From Bacteroidota bacterium (lineage in GTDB: Bacteria; Bacteroidota; Bacteroidia; Bacteroidales; Dysgonomonadaceae): a DNA stretch of 64,000 nucleotides. A program made the translations under genes and the position numbers. Each line of letters opens with the position of its first letter. The first letter of the stretch is position 1. The stretch spans positions 1 through 64,000 of the forward strand of contig JAEWQF010000027.1 in the NCBI GenBank assembly GCA_023399295.1, in the 5' to 3' direction. Below, piece by piece: positions 34,575-42,839 of this stretch. The notes below the pieces were generated by a model. It saw nothing but the letters and a program-made list of their open reading frames with translations, made no database searches and was not told where the DNA came from.

Positions 34575-34928
34575 ATGAACACGCAGATGACGCTTCGCAA
34601 CCTGCACTTTTATGCTTACCACGGTGCGATGCCTCATGAAAAGGTTGTGGGAGGCGATTACAGTGTGACCCTTCAGCTCGAAGCCGATCTGTCGGCAGCA
34701 TCTGTTTCGGATGAGCTGGGTGATACCATCAACTACGCCACACTCTTCGATCTGGTTCAGCGTGAGATGGAGATCCCGTCGCAACTGATAGAACATGTGG
34801 CGGGACGTATCCACAGCAGCATCAGGAAACAGTATCCCCTCATCACCTCGCTCTCGGTCACCGTGGCCAAGCTGCATCCGCCCGTAAATGGGATGATGGA
34901 AGCAGCGGAGATCACACTTGCCGACTGA
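34575..34928 (+). CDS. folB: Dihydroneopterin aldolase
   Basis: FolB converts dihydroneopterin to 6-hydroxymethyl-dihydropterin and glycolaldehyde in folate synthesis. The 117-residue protein has the compact family pattern: LRNLHFYAYHGAMPHEKVVGGDY at the start, DTINYATLFDLVQREM in the middle and SLSVTVAKLHPPVNGMMEAAEITL at the end, with the catalytic Lys in VAKLHPP. Starts at 34557 (adds MNKTNN) and 34575 are both possible; neither has a clear ribosome site. No other folate gene is nearby. Confidence 0.92.
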   Translation: MNTQMTLRNLHFYAYHGAMPHEKVVGGDYSVTLQLEADLSAASVSDELGDTINYATLFDLVQREMEIPSQLIEHVAGRIHSSIRKQYPLITSLSVTVAKLHPPVNGMMEAAEITLAD

Positions 34929-34959
34929 ATGAATTGGAGGATAACTCACACTTTTTTTT

Positions 34960-34967
34960 TATCTTTG
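34960..34967 (+). promoter_or_regulatory. -7 promoter box TATCTTTG upstream of lptB
   Basis: Exact TAnnTTTG box after a T run, 17 nt before the lptB ATG; a TTG at 34934-34936 is slightly too far for a standard -33 box. Confidence 0.5.
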
Positions 34968-34983
34968 CAGAAAGTTTTGTACA

Positions 34984-35823
34984 ATGGATGAACAGGTAAC
35001 GGATAGAGATCAGGCCACTGTTGTTGATGAGACACAACCCAACGTTGCGCCGGATCAGACCGATGAGGAAACGCTGATGCTGCGTACCGAGAACCTGGTG
35101 AAGCGCTACGGGAAACGTACCGTAGTGAACCATGTCTCCATCAGCGTGAAACAGGGGGAGATTGTTGGCCTGCTGGGTCCCAACGGCGCGGGTAAGACCA
35201 CCACCTTCTACATGACGGTGGGACTGGTGGTACCCAACGAGGGTGAGATCTTTATCGGCCGACAGAACATCACCAACTACCCTGTCTACAAACGGGCACA
35301 AAATGGAATCGGTTACCTGGCGCAGGAGGCTTCCATCTTTCGCAAGATGACGGTGGAGGATAACATCAGATCGGTGCTTGAGTTCACTGAGATGACCCAC
35401 AAACAACAGAAGGAGAAACTGGAGAACCTGATCGACGAGTTTGGATTGGAGAAGGTACGCAAGAACACCGGTGACCGCCTCTCGGGAGGAGAGCGACGTC
35501 GTGCCGAGATCGCACGTTGTCTGGCCATTGATCCGAAATTCATCATGCTCGATGAGCCGTTTGCCGGTATCGACCCGATAGCCGTGCAGGATATCCAGTC
35601 GATCGTGGCACAGCTCAAATACCGCAACATCGGGATCCTGATCACCGACCACAATGTGGATGAGACGCTCAGCATCACCGACAGGGCTTACCTGCTCTTT
35701 GAGGGGAAAGTGCTCTTCCAGGGAACCGCCGAAGAGCTGGCCGACAATCCGGTGGTACGGGAGAAATACCTGGGGCGCGATTTCGAACTGCGACGCCGTG
35801 TGTTTGATGCCCCCAATCAGTAA
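34984..35823 (+). CDS. lptB: LPS export ABC transporter ATP-binding protein LptB
   Basis: LptB powers extraction of LPS from the inner membrane with LptF and LptG. The 279-residue protein has Walker A GPNGAGKTTT near residue 61, the Q-loop in GYLAQEASIFRKMTVEDNI near 115, the signature LSGGERRR near 166, Walker B FIMLDEPFAGIDP near 182 and the switch His in ITDHNV near 220. The spacing and the EASIFRKM segment are diagnostic for LptB. It has an acidic N-terminal extension of about 30 residues before the ABC core. It is followed at once by ruvX and def. Confidence 0.93.
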   Translation: MDEQVTDRDQATVVDETQPNVAPDQTDEETLMLRTENLVKRYGKRTVVNHVSISVKQGEIVGLLGPNGAGKTTTFYMTVGLVVPNEGEIFIGRQNITNYPVYKRAQNGIGYLAQEASIFRKMTVEDNIRSVLEFTEMTHKQQKEKLENLIDEFGLEKVRKNTGDRLSGGERRRAEIARCLAIDPKFIMLDEPFAGIDPIAVQDIQSIVAQLKYRNIGILITDHNVDETLSITDRAYLLFEGKVLFQGTAEELADNPVVREKYLGRDFELRRRVFDAPNQ

Positions 35824-35824
35824 G

Positions 35825-36250
35825 ATGATGGCCCGATTGCTCTCCATCGATTACGGAAAGAAACGCACCGGGATTGCCGTGAGCGATCCGTTGCAGCTCA
35901 TCGCCAACGGACTCACCACCGTGGAGACCCCCAATCTGTTTGATTTCCTGGCGGAGTACCTGCAGCGGGAAGCTGTTTCCTGTATCGTGGTGGGTTTGCC
36001 GCGCCAGATGAACAACGAGCCGTCGGAGAACATGAAGCGGATCGAACCGTTCGTAAACAGGTTGCGGAAACTCCATCCCCATATCCCGGTGGAATATTTT
36101 GATGAGCGCTTTTCTTCCCGGATGGCACACCAGGCCATGATCGATGGCGGGGTGAAGAAGAAAGGACGACAGAACAAGGCGTTGGTGGATGAGATCAGTG
36201 CCACCATCATCCTGCAGGGTTATATGGAAAGCAAAAGAATGAGAAGATGA
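35825..36250 (+). CDS. ruvX: RuvX/YqgF-family nuclease
   Basis: The 141-residue protein has the RNase H-like YqgF fold: LSIDYGKKRTGIAVSD at the N-terminus with the first catalytic Asp, CIVVGLPRQMNNEPS near residue 53, VEYFDERFSSRMA near 90 and the last Asp in LVDEISATIILQGY near 122. YqgF takes part in 5' processing of pre-16S rRNA and is also called a putative Holliday junction resolvase. It starts directly after lptB and its end overlaps def by 4 nt. Confidence 0.92.
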   Translation: MMARLLSIDYGKKRTGIAVSDPLQLIANGLTTVETPNLFDFLAEYLQREAVSCIVVGLPRQMNNEPSENMKRIEPFVNRLRKLHPHIPVEYFDERFSSRMAHQAMIDGGVKKKGRQNKALVDEISATIILQGYMESKRMRR

Positions 36251-36807
36251 TTTTACCCATTTATATATACGGACAACCGGTGCTGCGTAAGGTGGCTCAG
36301 GATATCGATGCCGCAAACTACCCCGATCTGAAGGCGTTGATCGCCAATATGTACGAAACAATGTATCACGCCGATGGTGTAGGACTGGCTGCTCCCCAGA
36401 TCGGACTCTCTGAACGGATCTTCGTGGTGGATCTATCCCCCATGGCCAGTGAGGAACATCCTGAGTTCAGCGATTTCAAGAAGGTGTTTGTCAACGCACA
36501 CATCGTTGAGAGAAGCGGTGAACTGGAACAGGTGGAGGAGGGATGCCTCAGCATCCCCGGTATCCATGAGAAGGTGCCCCGTGAGGGAGAGGTGACTATT
36601 ACCTATCTTGATGAGGATTTACAGCCACGAGAGGAGCACTACTCCGGTTTCATGGCGCGCGTGATCCAGCATGAGTACGACCATCTGGACGGGGTGCTCT
36701 TCACCGATCGCATCTCACCCCTGCGCAAGCGGATGGTGAAAAACAAACTTGCCAACATGGAGAAGGGGAAGGTGGCGTGCGACTACAAGATCCGGCCCCT
36801 GCGATGA
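36247..36807 (+). CDS. def: Peptide deformylase
   Basis: Def removes the formyl group from nascent proteins. The 186-residue protein contains the three metal-site motifs: GVGLAAPQIG near residue 45, EEGCLSIPG near 98 (Cys ligand) and QHEYDHLDGVLF near 139 (two His ligands and catalytic Glu). It overlaps the ruvX stop by 4 nt and is convergent with pgl, 8 nt away. Confidence 0.96.
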   Translation: MILPIYIYGQPVLRKVAQDIDAANYPDLKALIANMYETMYHADGVGLAAPQIGLSERIFVVDLSPMASEEHPEFSDFKKVFVNAHIVERSGELEQVEEGCLSIPGIHEKVPREGEVTITYLDEDLQPREEHYSGFMARVIQHEYDHLDGVLFTDRISPLRKRMVKNKLANMEKGKVACDYKIRPLR

Positions 36808-36815
36808 ACAGCCGG

Positions 36816-37553
36816 TCAGTCGGCCACTGACAATTGCTGTGCCGCCTGCCGATCCAAGAACCAGGACAGATTGCCCGATTCCGGCCGCACCCGTGCTGCC
36901 GGATATTTTTTTGCCGCCTCCTCCCGACGGGTGATGATCTCATTCACCTTCTCTGCCTTGTTGGCGCCGGTGATGAGGAAAACCACGTTGCGTGCCGCAT
37001 TGATCACCCTGCCGGTAAGGCTCACCCGCTTTTGGCCGCTCACCGGGTGGGTCGCTGCCACACAGTTGGCATCACTCTCCCAAAGCTCCATCTGATGTGG
37101 GAAGATGGAGGCGGTGTGGCCATCATCCCCCATGCCGAGCATCACGATGTCGAATACCGGAACTCCCCGGTCGTGCAACAACTCTTGCTGCAACAGTTCA
37201 CCATACCGGGTGGCCTCCAACGTGGGGTCATTCTCACCCATCATACGGAAGACATGCTCCTCCGGTACCGGCACAAAATCGAACAGATGCTGTTTCGTCA
37301 TCTTGTAGTTGCTCTCCTCCTTGTCGGGCGGGACACAGCGCTCATCGCCCCAGAAAAACTTGATTTTTCCCCATTCGATCTCTCCTTCGGGAAGTGATGC
37401 CCAGTAGTTGAAGAGTGATTTGGGTGTCGAGCCGCCAGAAAGTGCAATGGTGGTTGCTTCTTTCTTTTTCATCTGCTCTTTAAACCATTCCGTGAAGGAG
37501 CGGTTCAACGCATCTGTCGTATCAAATATCTCTATCTGCATTCTATTTGGCAT
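36816..37553 (-). CDS. pgl: 6-phosphogluconolactonase
   Basis: Pgl (DevB type) hydrolyses 6-phosphogluconolactone, the second step of the oxidative pentose phosphate pathway. The 245-residue protein has TTIALSGGSTPKSLF near residue 35, FFWGDERCVPPD near 69, MLGMGDDGHTASIFPH near 136 and the RVSLTGRVINAARNVVFLITG block near 170. It lies 92 nt downstream of zwf, which makes its substrate. Confidence 0.95.
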   Translation of the reverse strand: MPNRMQIEIFDTTDALNRSFTEWFKEQMKKKEATTIALSGGSTPKSLFNYWASLPEGEIEWGKIKFFWGDERCVPPDKEESNYKMTKQHLFDFVPVPEEHVFRMMGENDPTLEATRYGELLQQELLHDRGVPVFDIVMLGMGDDGHTASIFPHQMELWESDANCVAATHPVSGQKRVSLTGRVINAARNVVFLITGANKAEKVNEIITRREEAAKKYPAARVRPESGNLSWFLDRQAAQQLSVAD

Positions 37554-37645
37554 TCAGTAGTCAGCTCCCAGCGCCAGGCTCTCGGCTTTCAGTGTGCAAC
37601 AATAAATTAAAAAATCAAGTGCGATGAAAACAGGGGCTAACCTGT

Positions 37646-39175
37646 TTACAATTCGCAATACACCCCATCCTCTGCCAGGTTTTTACAGGGATAGCGCCAG
37701 GTGTTCTCTTTGCCTTCAATCAGTTCGTCTGCCACATCGGGTCCCCACGACCCGGAAGGATAACCGTGAAGTGGCGCTTTTTTGTCACGCTCCCAGTAGT
37801 CGATCACCGGTTGCACGAACCGCCAGGTCTCTTTGGCGGCATCACTGCTCATATAAAGGGTGTTGTCGCCGGCCATGCAGTCCAGGATCAATCGTTCGTA
37901 TGCACTGGGTATGTAGTGGTCGTTCAGTTCGGAATAATGAAAATCCATGTTTACCGTTTTCACCTCGAATCCCCTGCCGGGGACTTTCATGCCTGTCTTG
38001 AGTAGGATGCCTTCATCCGGCTGAATCCTGAGGATCAGTTGATTGTCCGACTGTGTTGATGCGTCAGTTGATTTAAACAGTTTCTGTGGAGTGGGGCGGA
38101 AGTGGATCACCACTTCGGTCACACTGGTGGGCATCCTTTTACCGGTGCGTATGTAGAAGGGAACATCCTGCCAGCGCCAGTTGTCGACGAAAACTTTCAT
38201 CGCCGCATAGGTTTCGGTGCGTGACTCCTCAGCCACATTTTTCTCCTGTCGGTACCCCTTGTAGTGCTTGCCGCGCACGGATGCTTCCGTATACTGGCCT
38301 CTGATCACATTCTGCTTCAGATCCTCCTTGCTGAATGGCCGCAAAGAGCGGAACACCTTCAGTTTCTCGTAGCGGATGTCCTCGGGTGAGATCTTGGCCG
38401 GTGGTTCCATCGCCACCAGCGACAATACCTGCAGGAGATGGTTTTGAACCATGTCTCTCAGTGCACCTGAGTGGTCGTAATACCCTCCTCGCTCTTCCAC
38501 GCCAATGCTTTCGGCGGCCGTAATCTCCACATGCTGGATGAAGTTCCGGTTCCATAGCGGCTCATAAATACCGTTCGCAAAACGGGTCACCATCAGGTTT
38601 TGTACTGTCTCTTTTCCCAAGTAGTGGTCGATGCGATAGATCTGATCCTCCTCAAAGAACTCCAGCAATTCGTCATTCAGGTTGATGGCAGATTCCAGAT
38701 CGTGCCCAAATGGTTTTTCAATAATGATCCTGCGAAACCCTTTTTGTTGCAGTGTGAGTCCCTGTCCGTAGAGGAATTTTGGGATGAGGGTATAGAGTGA
38801 AGGTGGCGTGGAGAGGTAGAAGATGTAATTTTGTCCCAGCCCGTGTTTCTTGTTGAGTGAATGAAGCTTTGCAGCAACCGCAGCATACTCCTCACCCTTG
38901 CCCGTGTCGATGCTGAGGTAGTAGAGCCGTGAAAGAAAGAGCTCTATCTCTGCTACTGCAGCATGCTTGTAGTGCGCAAACCGCACAATCCCCTCCTTCA
39001 TCTTTTTCCGAAACTGATTGTCAGTCAGGTTTGATCGGCTGACACCCAGTACCGCGAATCCTTCCGGCAGCGAGTTGTTCATGTGCATGTCGAATACTGC
39101 CGGGATCAATTTCCGGTATGTGAGGTCGCCTGAGGCACCGAAGATAACCAGTGCCTGATTGTCATTATTTCTCAT
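37646..39175 (-). CDS. zwf: Glucose-6-phosphate 1-dehydrogenase
   Basis: Zwf oxidises glucose-6-phosphate to the lactone, making NADPH. The 509-residue protein has the coenzyme loop IFGASGDLTYRKLIPA near residue 11, IIIEKPFGHDLESA near 148 and the substrate/catalytic motif RIDHYLGKETVQN near 178 with the catalytic His nearby. Length is standard. It is the first gene of a zwf-pgl pair; the third enzyme (Gnd), often placed just before zwf, is not in this window. Confidence 0.96.
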   Translation of the reverse strand: MRNNDNQALVIFGASGDLTYRKLIPAVFDMHMNNSLPEGFAVLGVSRSNLTDNQFRKKMKEGIVRFAHYKHAAVAEIELFLSRLYYLSIDTGKGEEYAAVAAKLHSLNKKHGLGQNYIFYLSTPPSLYTLIPKFLYGQGLTLQQKGFRRIIIEKPFGHDLESAINLNDELLEFFEEDQIYRIDHYLGKETVQNLMVTRFANGIYEPLWNRNFIQHVEITAAESIGVEERGGYYDHSGALRDMVQNHLLQVLSLVAMEPPAKISPEDIRYEKLKVFRSLRPFSKEDLKQNVIRGQYTEASVRGKHYKGYRQEKNVAEESRTETYAAMKVFVDNWRWQDVPFYIRTGKRMPTSVTEVVIHFRPTPQKLFKSTDASTQSDNQLILRIQPDEGILLKTGMKVPGRGFEVKTVNMDFHYSELNDHYIPSAYERLILDCMAGDNTLYMSSDAAKETWRFVQPVIDYWERDKKAPLHGYPSGSWGPDVADELIEGKENTWRYPCKNLAEDGVYCEL

Positions 39176-39208
39176 TATAAATAGTGGTGAGTCAATTTAT
39201 CACTAAAC

Positions 39209-39216
39209 AAATCTAC
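39209..39216 (-). promoter_or_regulatory. -7 promoter box TAGATTTG of zwf
   Basis: Exact TAnnTTTG on the minus strand 33 nt before the zwf start; no clear -33 box. Confidence 0.4.
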
Positions 39217-39287
39217 CGTTAAAAAGTTGATTGCATCACAGTGAATGAAAAAATCGATTCCCCATCGAAAGGAATCATCTCTAGCAG

Positions 39288-39318
39288 TTTGACGATTGGA
39301 ATATTTATTGTATCTTTG
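39288..39318 (+). promoter_or_regulatory. Promoter of the rpsF-rpsR-rplI operon
   Basis: TTTG (39288-39291), exactly 19 nt and TATCTTTG (39311-39318) form a perfect Bacteroidota promoter. The leader to rpsF is about 44 nt and AT-rich, as for strongly expressed ribosomal genes. Confidence 0.85.
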
Positions 39319-39368
39319 CCGCTCGAAAATATTGTGCTATTATTTAACGAATTAATTATTAACTAGGT

Positions 39369-39776
39369 ATGAACAATTACGAAACCGTTTTCATTTTGAC
39401 TCCCGTTTTGTCTGATGCCCAGATGAAGGAAGCGGTTGAAAAATTCAAAAAACTCCTTACTGATCAAGGAGCCGAGATTGTAAACGAAGAAGATTGGGGG
39501 CTGCGTAAGCTGGCCTATCAAATTGACAAGAAAACCACAGGTTTTTACACCTTCCTGGAATTCAATGCGGAACCCTCCGTGATTGACAAGCTGGAGATCA
39601 ACTTCCGTCGTGACGAACGTGTGATTCGCTTCCTGACTGTGAAGCAGGATAAGTTTGCACACGAATATGCCCTGAAAAGAAGGAACAACAAAGGCGGTAA
39701 GAGGCAGGAAGCCCGTGTCGAAGAGATGCCCCGTGGTGCCAAAGCCGAAGTAGAATCAAAAGAAAAGGAGGACTAA
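39369..39776 (+). CDS. rpsF: 30S ribosomal protein S6
   Basis: S6 pairs with S18 on the platform of the small subunit. The 135-residue protein begins MNNYETVFILTPVLSDAQMKEAV and has LRKLAYQIDKKTTGFYTFLEF near residue 44 and FRRDERVIRFLTVKQD near 78, the S6 ferredoxin-like fold. A charged tail of about 35 residues, common in Bacteroidota, follows. It is first in the S6-S18-L9 operon. Confidence 0.97.
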   Translation: MNNYETVFILTPVLSDAQMKEAVEKFKKLLTDQGAEIVNEEDWGLRKLAYQIDKKTTGFYTFLEFNAEPSVIDKLEINFRRDERVIRFLTVKQDKFAHEYALKRRNNKGGKRQEARVEEMPRGAKAEVESKEKED

Positions 39777-39779
39777 GAA

Positions 39780-40046
39780 ATGGCCAAGCAATCAGAAATC
39801 AGATATTTGACTCCCCTCTCGGTGGATGTGAAGAAGAAAAAATATTGCCGCTTCAAGAAAAACGGCATCAAGTACATTGATTACAAGGATCCCGAGTTCC
39901 TGAAAAAGTTCCTCAACGAACAGGGTAAGATCCTGCCGAGAAGAATTACCGGTACATCACTTAAGTTTCAACGTCGTATTGCGCAAGCTGTGAAAAGAGC
40001 GCGTCACATTGCTTTGCTTCCGTACGTAACCGATTTAATGAAATAA
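39780..40046 (+). CDS. rpsR: 30S ribosomal protein S18
   Basis: The 88-residue protein contains YCRFKKNGIKYIDYKDPEFLKKF and the S18 signature ILPRRITGTSLKFQRRIAQAVKRARHIALLPY. It begins 3 nt after rpsF and forms a heterodimer with S6 in the ribosome. It has the single CxF motif rather than a zinc site. Confidence 0.97.
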   Translation: MAKQSEIRYLTPLSVDVKKKKYCRFKKNGIKYIDYKDPEFLKKFLNEQGKILPRRITGTSLKFQRRIAQAVKRARHIALLPYVTDLMK

Positions 40047-40061
40047 AAAGGAGGAAGAGAC

Positions 40062-40505
40062 ATGGAAGTAATATTGAAAGAAGATATCATCAGCTTAGGC
40101 TACAAGGACGACGTAGTCAATGTGAAGAAGGGATACGCCCGCAACTACCTGATCCCTCAGGGAAAAGCGGTGATCGCCAGTGAATCGGCAAAGAAGGTGC
40201 TGGCTGAGAACCAGAAACAGCGTGCCCACAAATTGGCGCAGGTGAAAGCGGATGCACAGGCGTTGGCCAATAAGATGGAAGGTGTTTCACTGACCATTGG
40301 TGCCAAGACCAGTTCCACTGGAACCATTTTCGGTTCCGTCACCAACATCCAGATTGCGGAAGCACTCAAGGAGAAGGGTTTTGAAGTGGATCGCAAGTTG
40401 ATTCTGATCAAGGATCAGGTGAAAGAGATAGGAAGCTACAGTGCAGTTGTCAAGTTGCACAAGGAGGTATCGGTAGAAGTGCCTTTCGAAGTAGTGGCAG
40501 AATAA
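40062..40505 (+). CDS. rplI: 50S ribosomal protein L9
   Basis: The 147-residue protein has the L9 N-terminal 23S-binding domain (MEVILKEDIISLGYKDDVVNVKKGYARNYL with the conserved GYARNYLIP motif), a long helical connector (about 42-75) and the C-terminal domain. L9 reaches out between neighbouring ribosomes and helps keep the reading frame. It ends the operon and is followed by a strong terminator. Confidence 0.97.
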   Translation: MEVILKEDIISLGYKDDVVNVKKGYARNYLIPQGKAVIASESAKKVLAENQKQRAHKLAQVKADAQALANKMEGVSLTIGAKTSSTGTIFGSVTNIQIAEALKEKGFEVDRKLILIKDQVKEIGSYSAVVKLHKEVSVEVPFEVVAE

Positions 40506-40511
40506 TCATAT

Positions 40512-40544
40512 AAGCCCCGGAATCATTTTCCGGGGCTTTTTTTT
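40512..40544 (+). terminator. Intrinsic terminator of the S6-S18-L9 operon
   Basis: Perfect 11-bp GC-rich stem (AAGCCCCGGAA and complement), 5-nt loop and a run of eight T, 6 nt after the rplI stop. Confidence 0.93.
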
Positions 40545-40587
40545 ATTGACAACCTCTCAGCCCTGCAATCTTCGCAGTGGTGAAAAC

Positions 40588-40621
40588 AAAAAAACCCCGC
40601 AGGCTCTCACCTGTGGGGTTT
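40588..40621 (-). terminator. Intrinsic terminator of ackA
   Basis: On the minus strand AAACCCCACAGG pairs with CCTGCGGGGTTT (12 bp, one G-T) around a 6-nt loop, followed by seven T. It lies 20 nt after the ackA stop. Confidence 0.9.
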
Positions 40622-40641
40622 CATTTCGTTATGAGTCAACC

Positions 40642-41844
40642 TCAGTGCTTGCGCAGGATTTCCAACGTATCACGGGCGATGGTCAGCTCCTCATCGGTGG
40701 GGATGATCACCACTGTAACCTTTGAAGAGGGCTTGCTGATCACTACCTCTGTGGCGCGCACCCTGGCGTTCAGTTCCTCATCCAGCTCAATCCCCATGAA
40801 TGCCATATCCCGGCACACATCACTGCGTGTGATTGCCTGGTTCTCGCCCACACCGCCGGTGAAGACCAGGATATCGACACCGCCCAGTGCCGCTGCGTAG
40901 GATCCCACATACTTCTTGATGCGGTAGTTGTAGGTTTGCATTGCCAGGATGGCCCGTTTGTTTTCCGCCTTGATGCCGGCCTCTATCTCCCGCATATCGG
41001 AGGAGATGCCTGAGATACCCAGTACACCCGAGAATTTGTTGAGCAGGGTGGAGATACCCTTGGTGCCCATGTGTTCCTTCTCCATGATGTAGGAGATCAC
41101 TCCCGGGTCGAGGTCACCCGATCGTGTCCCCATGATCAGTCCCTCTACCGGGGTCATCCCCATGCTGGTGTCGATCGACTTGCCGTTTTTGATGGCGGTA
41201 ACCGATCCCCCATTGCCGATGTGGGCAGTGATGATGCGTTGCTCGTCGAAAGGCAGACCCAGAAAGTCACAGGCTCTCTTCGATACATAGCGGTGACTGG
41301 TGCCATGAAAGCCGTAACGGCGGATGCCGTACTTCTCATACAACACGTAGGGTATGCCGTACATGTAGGCATAGTCGGGCATGGTCTGATGGAAGGCGGT
41401 GTCGAAGACACCCACCTGCGGTGTATTGGGCATCAGCTCCTGGATGGCGTAGATCCCCTTCAGGTTGGGCGGGTTGTGCAGTGGGGCCAGCTCGATGCAA
41501 TCATTCAGCATCTCGATCACCTCGTCGTTGATCAACACGCTCTTGTTGAAACGCTCACCACCATGTACCACCCGGTGACCCACCGCCTCAATCTCATCGA
41601 GCGATCCGATGCACCCGTACTTCTCACTGAGCATCACTCCCAGGATGTATTCAATCCCGGCGCGGTGTTCCAGAATTTCACCTTCCAGCATCACCTTCTG
41701 CCCGTCGGGGAGGATCAGCTTGAGAAATGATCCCTTCATGCCGATCTTTTCAATGCCGCCCTGGGCTATCACCTCCTTGCTTTCCATCTCGAAAAGCTTG
41801 TACTTGATCGATGAACTGCCGCAGTTTAAAACCAATATTTTCAT
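40642..41844 (-). CDS. ackA: Acetate kinase
   Basis: AckA makes ATP and acetate from acetyl phosphate. The 400-residue protein opens with MKILVLNCGSSSIKYKLF and has GHRVVHGGERF near residue 87, the catalytic FDTAFHQTMPDYAYMYGIPY near 146, AHIGNGGSVTAIKNG near 205 and LVFTGGVGENQAITR near 320. It ends the pta - dehydrogenase-like - ackA operon, 14 nt after the middle gene, and has its own terminator. Confidence 0.97.
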   Translation of the reverse strand: MKILVLNCGSSSIKYKLFEMESKEVIAQGGIEKIGMKGSFLKLILPDGQKVMLEGEILEHRAGIEYILGVMLSEKYGCIGSLDEIEAVGHRVVHGGERFNKSVLINDEVIEMLNDCIELAPLHNPPNLKGIYAIQELMPNTPQVGVFDTAFHQTMPDYAYMYGIPYVLYEKYGIRRYGFHGTSHRYVSKRACDFLGLPFDEQRIITAHIGNGGSVTAIKNGKSIDTSMGMTPVEGLIMGTRSGDLDPGVISYIMEKEHMGTKGISTLLNKFSGVLGISGISSDMREIEAGIKAENKRAILAMQTYNYRIKKYVGSYAAALGGVDILVFTGGVGENQAITRSDVCRDMAFMGIELDEELNARVRATEVVISKPSSKVTVVIIPTDEELTIARDTLEILRKH

Positions 41845-41858
41845 TGTATCTTCTCCTT

Positions 41859-42839
41859 TTAGTTGTAGAGTGACTTATTGGGTGAAAGCGGCTCTCCGTT
41901 TTCATCGTAAAGATAGAAACCCTTGCCGGTACGTACTCCCAACTGGTTGGAGCGGTATAGCTTCCACAAGAGCGGATTGGGCTTGTAATGTTTCTCGCCG
42001 AAGTCGTTGAACATCGCCTCCATCAGGGTGACCAGCCGTTCGATGCCGATGATATCGGCCAGGCGGAAGATGCCATAGCGCTGCCCGTAGATGATGGTGA
42101 AAGTCTCCTCGATATCCTCGAGCGAGGTCACTCTTTCCAGCAGGATCTGGCAAGCCTCGTTGAGCATGGTGGCCACCATCCGCAGGCTCACATTGCCGTT
42201 GCTCTCATTGATGCGGTGCGGCTTGTAGTTGATCAGCCGGGCAAAGATCTCCATCTTGTGATACACCTCATCGGAGGTATACATGCCGCTCACAATCTCC
42301 AGGATGCGGGCATCGGGATGCGACACCGGGAAATAGAGGCTGACACAGCGTTCCTTGTGTGTCAGTTCTGCCGCCAGCTCACTGATGATGATGGTGGAAC
42401 CGTTGGTGGCAATGATGGCATCCTCATCAAGGATCTCCTCCAGCTTCTTGAAGATGTTTTTACGCAGCGGTGTGCTGCGTCTGCCACTCTCGGTATAACG
42501 GGTACATTCGATCACCAGGTCACACCCGGCAAAATCCTCATACTCGAGGGTGGGAGTGATGCGGTTCATGATCACCTTCTTCTCCGACTGTGTGAGGCCC
42601 CATCCGGTGATCTTCTGGTTCATCACCTTCTCCAGCTCTCCCATCACGAAGTCGATCCGTTCCGGTGACTCATCCAGGAACACCACTTCCATGCCGGCTG
42701 TTGAAGCCATATTGATGATGTTTCTGCCCTCCTTGCCGGCACCTACCACCCCTATTTTCGAGAACAATGGTTTGATTCTCTGCTCAGCCGAGATGGTGAG
42801 TCCATACTTTTCAATGGGTTCAATAATCATTTCGCTCAT
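41859..42839 (-). CDS. 3-hydroxyacyl-CoA dehydrogenase-like protein lacking the catalytic motifs
   Basis: The 326-residue protein matches the 3-hydroxybutyryl-CoA dehydrogenase layout. The N-terminal Rossmann domain has KIGVVGAGKEGRNI near residue 28 and an acidic residue after strand 2 (VVFLDES). The C-terminal helical domain has MVATMLNEACQILLERV near 221 and RTGKGFYLYDENG near 303. Two normally invariant active-site blocks are changed: the HFFNPVP block reads LYFPVSHP near 168-175, so the catalytic His is gone, and the PGFVVNR block reads NGNVSLR near 214-220. It is therefore probably not a standard dehydrogenase; it may use another chemistry or act as an NAD(H)-binding regulator. It sits between pta and ackA and shares a 4-nt overlap with pta, so its role is likely in acetyl-phosphate metabolism. 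Confidence 0.8.
   Translation of the reverse strand: MSEMIIEPIEKYGLTISAEQRIKPLFSKIGVVGAGKEGRNIINMASTAGMEVVFLDESPERIDFVMGELEKVMNQKITGWGLTQSEKKVIMNRITPTLEYEDFAGCDLVIECTRYTESGRRSTPLRKNIFKKLEEILDEDAIIATNGSTIIISELAAELTHKERCVSLYFPVSHPDARILEIVSGMYTSDEVYHKMEIFARLINYKPHRINESNGNVSLRMVATMLNEACQILLERVTSLEDIEETFTIIYGQRYGIFRLADIIGIERLVTLMEAMFNDFGEKHYKPNPLLWKLYRSNQLGVRTGKGFYLYDENGEPLSPNKSLYN

Noticed and set aside
34912..35847. Long minus-strand frame opposite lptB (311 codons)
   Set aside because: It covers the LptB gene, whose Walker, signature and switch motifs are complete on the plus strand; the antisense product has no family character.
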